Shown here piece after piece: positions 59,434 to 64,000 of a DNA stretch of 64,000 nt. Under the pieces are notes generated by a model. That model was not told the origin of the DNA. It did not search any database and saw only the letters and a list, made by a program, of their open reading frames with translations. Both the position numbers and the translations under genes were made by a program. The stretch is from contig NZ_QMDV01000003.1 in the NCBI RefSeq assembly GCF_003284895.1, positions 312,501-376,500 on the forward strand. Reading direction: 5' to 3'. This DNA is from Pontibacter arcticus. Its GTDB lineage: Bacteria > Bacteroidota > Bacteroidia > Cytophagales > Hymenobacteraceae. Position 1 is the stretch's first letter; each line of letters starts with the position of its first letter.

Positions 59434-60096
59434 TTAGTAGCCAAAGGGGCTTGTCTGGTAACCTCCGTAGCCGGGGCCGTAAAAGCTGTTCCCAAACCCG
59501 GAGTTGCCATCGGTGTAACGGATGCCGCCGGTAACGGTAAAGTTTTCGGTTATTTTATAGGTTGCCCGGAAATCTGCGCCCATGCGGCCCGGGTTGTAAA
59601 AGCTGTTGGTCAGGTTAGCAGACGGAATGTTGGAGAAATCGCGCCAGATGTTACCGCTTAAAATAAGCCTGTCGCTGGCCAGGTAATCTACGCCGGCGCT
59701 CATAATGTAATGGCTGCTGGCGTTGTTGCGGTGCAGCATGGTAGTGCCTTCCGAAGTATAAACCGGCACATCGTGCGCCGAAACATACATATAAGTTAAA
59801 CCCGCTCTCACCCGGAAACGATCGTTTAAATGATACCGCACCGAAGGCTCAATATAATTCGACATCCCGAACCAGCTGTTAAAGCTCGTGCCCGCCGACA
59901 AACCGTAATTAAGTTTCGGGCCCTGCCAGGCTGGTTTTGGTTTGATGGCTTCAGCAGCAACAGGTTGTGCAGTTACCTTTAGCGAATCGGGTGCAACGGG
60001 CAGCGCGGCGACATCCAGGCTTTGCTTGCCCTGCGCCATCGCATCACCAGACCACAAAAGCCCGACGGTAAGTATAAGTGTAAGTATGTTTTTCAC
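59434..60096 (-). CDS. Exported beta-barrel-like outer-membrane protein
   Basis: The 220-residue protein has a signal peptide (cleavage near AMAQ, residue 22), an Ala/Pro/Val-rich linker of about 35 residues, then about eight amphipathic strands with alternating aromatic residues (LNYGLSAGTSFNSWFG, YIEPSVRYHLNDRFRVRAGLTYMYV), ending in aromatic FGY. This is the pattern of small outer-membrane barrels. I do not recognise the family. It is a single gene with its own terminator. Confidence 0.7.
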   Translation of the reverse strand: MKNILTLILTVGLLWSGDAMAQGKQSLDVAALPVAPDSLKVTAQPVAAEAIKPKPAWQGPKLNYGLSAGTSFNSWFGMSNYIEPSVRYHLNDRFRVRAGLTYMYVSAHDVPVYTSEGTTMLHRNNASSHYIMSAGVDYLASDRLILSGNIWRDFSNIPSANLTNSFYNPGRMGADFRATYKITENFTVTGGIRYTDGNSGFGNSFYGPGYGGYQTSPFGY

Positions 60097-60206
60097 GTTG
60101 AGATCGCTGATTTGTACGAAGTTATACTAAGGTACAGCTTAAGTGTTTTAATTGCAAACGCATAAACTCCTGTAAAGTGTATCTACAAAGTATAAACCAG
60201 CACGTT

Positions 60207-62027
60207 TTATTTCGCTTTCGCGCCAATCCAGCTAGTCCGGAAGGCTTCTATTTCCGGTGTTACGGCTTTGTTTATACTTTCGAACGTTACCAGTTGCAGC
60301 GTGTTTTCTTCATCAAGAATAAGGTTTGTAGTCCGGGTTTTTCCGTGGCGCACAAACGTAACCGAAACCGTATCGCCGGGCTTTTGCTTGCTCAGCGCTT
60401 TCTTCATTTCTTTTTCCGATCTGATCTTGCGGCTATTTATACTTTGAATAAGGTCATTGCGCTCGAGTCCGGCTTTGTAGGCTGCTGATGTTACAAACGT
60501 TCCCCAATCCAGCGTTGCGCCTTCTTTGCTATACTTGTAGTTCATCGGGCCAAGCGTTGGTATGCCCGGTTTTGCTTTGCGTAGCTCCAGGCCAGCCTGC
60601 GCTAAGAGCGAAGTATAATCCATCAGTTCACTGCCCAGAATACTTTTTTTGAAGAACGAAGCTGCCCATACTTTATCGCCGCTCACTTCTGCTAAGGTTT
60701 CTTCCAGGTTGGCTAGCGTGTACGGTTTTTCTGGTTTGCCATACTTCTTCCAGAGCGCCTGCATAAAGTTATCCAAGGTGGTGTTATACTTCTGGCGAAG
60801 CGTAAGATCCAGGCCAAGACCGGTTACTGCGCCATACACATAGTAGGAGGTAAACGTATTGTGGCGGTTGTTAGGGTCTACGGAACGGGCTGCATCCACG
60901 TAAGGCGCCTGCTTGCTCATTTCAGCTAAACTATGGTAGGTTGGGCCAGGTGATAAGAGCACATAATTCAGGTCGCCGGTCAGGTTGGAAGCGTATTTCT
61001 CGAGGTTTTGCAGGCCGGCGCGCGTATTGGCCAGGTCATCGAAATAACTTGTAAAACCTTCGGCCAGCCATAGTGCTTCCGACATATTGGCTGCCTGAAA
61101 ATCAAACGGCTCTAGGCTGGCCGGGCGGATGCGTTCCACGTTCCAGGCATGGAAAAACTCATGCGATAGGGTGCCCAGCATACTGCTCATGCCGGTTGCT
61201 AAGGGTCTTGAGCTGGTAATATATGTTGAGTTGCGGTGTTCCATGCCATCGCCAACGGCTTGCGGCATGTAGCAGGCCAGAAATGTATAGCGGCCAAAAT
61301 CAAACTTCGGAAGTTCTCCAAAAATTGCCTGCTGCTCGGCTACAATCTTTTTAGCTTGGCTTACATATTCTTCAAACTGTGCTTTTGTGCCGATGTGGTG
61401 CATGGCAATCTGTATTTTCTGGCCGTTTACGTCCCATTCTGCAAAGTCAAAAGCGCTCAACTCAGCGGGGCTATCCATCAGGTACTGAAAATCAGGTGCC
61501 GAATAGGTAGTGCCTTGTTCATGTTTTAGCTGCGTAGCTACCTGCCAGTTGCTGCCCTGTGGTACATTAAACGTTACTTTTGCGGGAGCTTTTTCGAGTT
61601 CGGGTGTGTACAGCAAGGTGGCCGGCATGTTCAGGTGCGCATGTGTTTCGTCTACACCCGCATAGGTGCCATCGGCATGATCAGCAAATAAAGTATAGGT
61701 AATGGTGGCGCTGCCTTTGTGGCCTGTAAGCTGCCATTCATTGGGCTCGGTGCGGTTAATAGCAAGCGTGTTTCCCTGGGCGTTGGTTGCTTTTACGTTG
61801 TAAACGTTTTTGCCGAACTCATGCAGGGCATAACGGCCAGGTGAGGAGCGGGGCATCAGTACCGTTAAGGTATCGGCTTTTAAACCTGTAAACGTAACCT
61901 TTACTTCGGCTTCGTGGTGCGCCGCATTCGGAAACGACAAGGTATAAGCGGATTGTTGCTGTGCGGTAGCAGCTTGTGTGAAAAGGGTAAGGCCGAGGCC
62001 AAGTATAAGGTGTAAGCTGGATTTCAT
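60207..62027 (-). CDS. M61-family exported aminopeptidase with PDZ domain
   Basis: The 606-residue protein has a signal peptide (TQAATAQ) and an M61 (glycyl aminopeptidase-type) catalytic domain with LSHEFFHAWNVERIRP (HExxH, about 286-301) and LWLAEGFTSYFDDL, which supplies the third ligand (Glu about 329). A C-terminal PDZ domain (about 510-590: LDWGTFVTSAAYKAGLERNDLIQSIN) is typical. It should act in the periplasm or outer membrane on peptides and adds to the window's peptidase set. A GTATA-rich gap of about 110 bases separates it from the beta-barrel gene. Confidence 0.94.
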   Translation of the reverse strand: MKSSLHLILGLGLTLFTQAATAQQQSAYTLSFPNAAHHEAEVKVTFTGLKADTLTVLMPRSSPGRYALHEFGKNVYNVKATNAQGNTLAINRTEPNEWQLTGHKGSATITYTLFADHADGTYAGVDETHAHLNMPATLLYTPELEKAPAKVTFNVPQGSNWQVATQLKHEQGTTYSAPDFQYLMDSPAELSAFDFAEWDVNGQKIQIAMHHIGTKAQFEEYVSQAKKIVAEQQAIFGELPKFDFGRYTFLACYMPQAVGDGMEHRNSTYITSSRPLATGMSSMLGTLSHEFFHAWNVERIRPASLEPFDFQAANMSEALWLAEGFTSYFDDLANTRAGLQNLEKYASNLTGDLNYVLLSPGPTYHSLAEMSKQAPYVDAARSVDPNNRHNTFTSYYVYGAVTGLGLDLTLRQKYNTTLDNFMQALWKKYGKPEKPYTLANLEETLAEVSGDKVWAASFFKKSILGSELMDYTSLLAQAGLELRKAKPGIPTLGPMNYKYSKEGATLDWGTFVTSAAYKAGLERNDLIQSINSRKIRSEKEMKKALSKQKPGDTVSVTFVRHGKTRTTNLILDEENTLQLVTFESINKAVTPEIEAFRTSWIGAKAK

Positions 62028-62134
62028 GAGCAGTTAGCAGTTTGGAGTTTAAATATAGCGGTTTTTTATACTCCGATGCTGCCCGTTGCCAAATTTGATC
62101 TGATCCGTACTTTTATATTTTACAAAAAGCCTGT

Positions 62135-62788
62135 TTATACTTCTCCGTAAACTTTACTTTGCACCAACCCATTCAGGAAGGTATAACTATACTTTTCGTG
62201 GAGGTGCAGCTCGTTAAAATGAATCTGATAATCCGGAAGTTGCCTGGCTTTTACCTCACTTAAAGCACCGAAGAAAGTATACATACCTTTAATTATGGCC
62301 CGTTGCCACATCGGAGCTGACGTTTTTACCGGCCAGAAATCAGTGAACAACCAAAAACCGTTTGGCGCCAGCGCATACTTTAAGCGCGTCATTAACTGGT
62401 ACAGCCTTTTTTCAGGGAACAGGTCTAGCAGGAAAGGCGTGATGATGATGCCAAATTGCTCGTGTGGCTGCAAGGTTTGTTCGGTGCCCAGCCGGAACGT
62501 AACATTTGCCTGATGCGATTGCCCATACTTTTGGAAACGTTGCCGCGCTTTTCGGAGCATTGCCGGCGAGGCTTCCAGGTACAGAATGCTAAGGTTTTTG
62601 CGTGTTGCCAGCAGTTGTTTCAGTAGCCAGCCGGTTCCGCCGCCAATCAGTAGTACGCTGCTATGATCGGGAATGTGCGGCAACAAGGCACCCTGCGCAC
62701 GCTCCAGGTTGCTGCCAAAAATGAGATGGGCCAGCTGGTCGTAAAAAGCAGCAACCCGATCGAAGCCGCTATCGGTAAGTTTTGGCAA
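62135..62788 (-). CDS. Class I SAM-dependent methyltransferase
   Basis: The 217-residue protein shows the SAM motif VLLIGGGTGWLLKQLL (about residues 40-55), an acidic end of strand 2 (LEASPAMLRKARQRF) and a motif III region (IIITPFLLDLFPEKRLYQLMTRLKYALAPNGFWLFTD). There is an Asp-Phe-Pro-like TDFWP motif near residue 149. The substrate is unknown. It is cytoplasmic and lies 109 bases downstream of the CinA-like gene on the same strand. Confidence 0.87.
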   Translation of the reverse strand: MPKLTDSGFDRVAAFYDQLAHLIFGSNLERAQGALLPHIPDHSSVLLIGGGTGWLLKQLLATRKNLSILYLEASPAMLRKARQRFQKYGQSHQANVTFRLGTEQTLQPHEQFGIIITPFLLDLFPEKRLYQLMTRLKYALAPNGFWLFTDFWPVKTSAPMWQRAIIKGMYTFFGALSEVKARQLPDYQIHFNELHLHEKYSYTFLNGLVQSKVYGEV

Positions 62789-62897
62789 GGCAGCGTAGTT
62801 TTAAGAGTTCGGATTAAGTAAAATGCACGCAGAAGATTTCGTAAAACATCGCTTGAAAAAGGGTTATACCTGCAAAACGGTGGCTGTAAAGTATAAA

Positions 62898-63389
62898 TCA
62901 GCGCTCATAATGCTCTTCTACGATGCCTTTCAGTTTTAAGAAAATGTAATCGGTTAGCTGCTTACGGATGCTTTCGGTGTTGCCTTTAAAGACTTCCCTG
63001 AACTCTTCGGCTTTGCCATCATATAAAAAGGAAACAAACATGGTACCTACCGGCTTTTCGGATGTTTCGGAACCGCCCGGGCCGGCCAGACCTGTGGTGG
63101 CCACATTGATATCGGCACCCAGCAACTTGTGCAGGCCCATAACCATCTCATTTGTTACCTGCTGCGATTCAGCAGTGTACAGGTCCAGAGTATCTTTTTT
63201 AACGCCCAGTAATTTGCTTTTCACTTCGGGTTGGTATACTACCATACTTCCTTTCAGCACATCGCTGCTGCCTTTGGCCCGCACAAATTCAGAAGCCAGC
63301 ATGCCGGCCGTACAACTTTCGGCAAACGCAACGGTCAGGCCCTTATCTTTCAGTAACATCATCAACTCCGTTAACTCCGACTGGCTCAT
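62898..63389 (-). CDS. CinA C-terminal domain protein (NMN amidohydrolase type)
   Basis: The 163-residue protein covers only the C-terminal amidase domain of CinA: VAFAESCTAGMLASEFV (about residues 15-31; catalytic Ser-Cys region), then VATTGLAGPGGSETSEKPVGTMFV (about 96-119). The N-terminal COG1058 half found in many CinA proteins is absent. The domain deamidates nicotinamide mononucleotide, in the pyridine nucleotide salvage route. It is cytoplasmic. The next gene upstream, ThpR-like, is 43 bases away on the same strand. Confidence 0.92.
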   Translation of the reverse strand: MSQSELTELMMLLKDKGLTVAFAESCTAGMLASEFVRAKGSSDVLKGSMVVYQPEVKSKLLGVKKDTLDLYTAESQQVTNEMVMGLHKLLGADINVATTGLAGPGGSETSEKPVGTMFVSFLYDGKAEEFREVFKGNTESIRKQLTDYIFLKLKGIVEEHYER

Positions 63390-63431
63390 ATATATTTGGT
63401 TTTAAAATACAGGGTATAAAATCAGACTAAC

Positions 63432-64000
63432 TCATACTTTATTTGCGGGTCCCGGGTTTTGCAGAAGTGGCCACGAATCCAGTATACTGTAAACCGGGTG
63501 TGGAGAGGCCAGCTCAGATTGCCAAAGCGAAACTTCGTTAACAGGCAGCAAAAGCTGTTCAGGAGGCAGGACAGGGGCAAAAGCCGGGATATGTTTTTCT
63601 GATTTCCGGTAGCGGGCCAGTGTAACATGCGGGATGGCTTTTTGCTTTTCGGGTGGTTTGGGTGCAAGTGCAGTGGCCAGGTCATGTTGCAACTGCTCAA
63701 ATAAACGGCTAACGTTAAAACGGGCCCATACCAACCGGGGGGTGCGGGCAGTGGGGCCGGGCTCCAGGCGCTCCAGCGAAAGTATAAAAGCCAGGTGCTG
63801 CTGCGTGATCGTTTTAATTTTTTCGCTGATGCCAGGGAGTTGATCCTGCGATACGTTTCCGATGAAGTATAGCGTCAGGTGCAGGTTAGCTGAAGGTACA
63901 AAACGTATCGCTGGGTGTGTAAAAGCCGTAAGCCTTGTCAGAAGGTTTTGTTTTATGCCTTCCGGGAGTGCTGCCGCCACAAATAACCGGATGCTGTCGT
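63432..64000 (-). CDS. thpR: RNA 2',3'-cyclic phosphodiesterase (ThpR), 5' part cut off
   Basis: The frame stays open to the right edge, so the start is outside the window. Visible sequence begins DSIRLFVAAALPEG, the normal N-terminal strand of ThpR/LigT proteins, just before an internal GTG. Two HxT catalytic motifs are present: HLTLYFIG and HVTLARYR. The enzyme opens 2',3'-cyclic phosphates on RNA ends. Only a few residues should be missing. The two genes at 62898 and 63432 run the same way and may form an operon. Confidence 0.9.
   Translation of the reverse strand, partial: DSIRLFVAAALPEGIKQNLLTRLTAFTHPAIRFVPSANLHLTLYFIGNVSQDQLPGISEKIKTITQQHLAFILSLERLEPGPTARTPRLVWARFNVSRLFEQLQHDLATALAPKPPEKQKAIPHVTLARYRKSEKHIPAFAPVLPPEQLLLPVNEVSLWQSELASPHPVYSILDSWPLLQNPGPANKV

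Noticed and set aside
1-64000. tRNA, rRNA and prophage genes
   Set aside because: I looked for tRNA-like cloverleaf ends, rRNA-like blocks and phage structural or integrase genes and saw none.

Overview
The window reads as chromosome of a Bacteroidota bacterium, most likely a Cytophagales member near Pontibacter/Hymenobacteraceae (my inference from gene style; no 16S or other marker is present). Supporting signs are a SusC/SusD pair, a metalloprotease with a type IX secretion C-terminal domain, many signal peptides and lipoboxes beginning MKK, weak Shine-Dalgarno sites, and promoter-like TTG-N17-20-TAnnTTTG pairs.

Layout. 1-1.7 kb: the start of an RND efflux permease gene with its membrane-fusion partner. 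1.9-3.7 kb: alkyltransferase-like protein and two exported proteins. 3.7-6.4 kb: an AT-rich run of four unrelated small genes, all on the minus strand, separated by attC-like hairpin sites; this looks like a gene-cassette array without a visible integrase. 6.4-8.5 kb: DoxX and glycosyltransferase genes between two copies of a 38-bp direct repeat. 8.5-10.6 kb: LytS/LytTR-type two-component pair with a palindromic element between the genes. 10.9-14.2 kb: a protein of unknown function, cupin, an iron-box-like promoter, ferritin, a 14-bp x 20 tandem array and a thioredoxin-like ferredoxin. 14.4-31.1 kb: exported peptidases (M28, S9D, M13, S9A), a prolyl isomerase, ACBP and a SusC/SusD pair, together suggesting protein/peptide scavenging. 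31-42 kb: small metal-binding proteins, a large GAF protein, deoxynucleoside kinase, an oxidoreductase/hydrolase operon and an amino-acid permease. 42-47 kb: secreted M43 protease and conserved hypotheticals. 47.8-64 kb: LmbE-like deacetylase with a sodium symporter, methyltransferases, ABC exporter, a second symporter, MBL hydrolase, M61 peptidase, CinA-like amidase and a partial ThpR gene.

The strongest unexplained signal is not a gene. The 9-mer AAGTATAAA (reverse complement TTTATACTT) is spread over the whole window, inside genes in several frames and between genes, in both orientations. I counted 32 exact copies in the first 27 kb outside the tandem array, where well under one is expected by chance. 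It is paired in inverted orientation around intrinsic terminators, much as DNA-uptake sequences are in Pasteurellaceae and Neisseria, and its extended form makes up the 20-copy tandem array. Several 120-355 bp elements with long inverted repeats (9.7, 32.1, 36.9, 52.3 and 56.5 kb) add a second layer of repeat structure.
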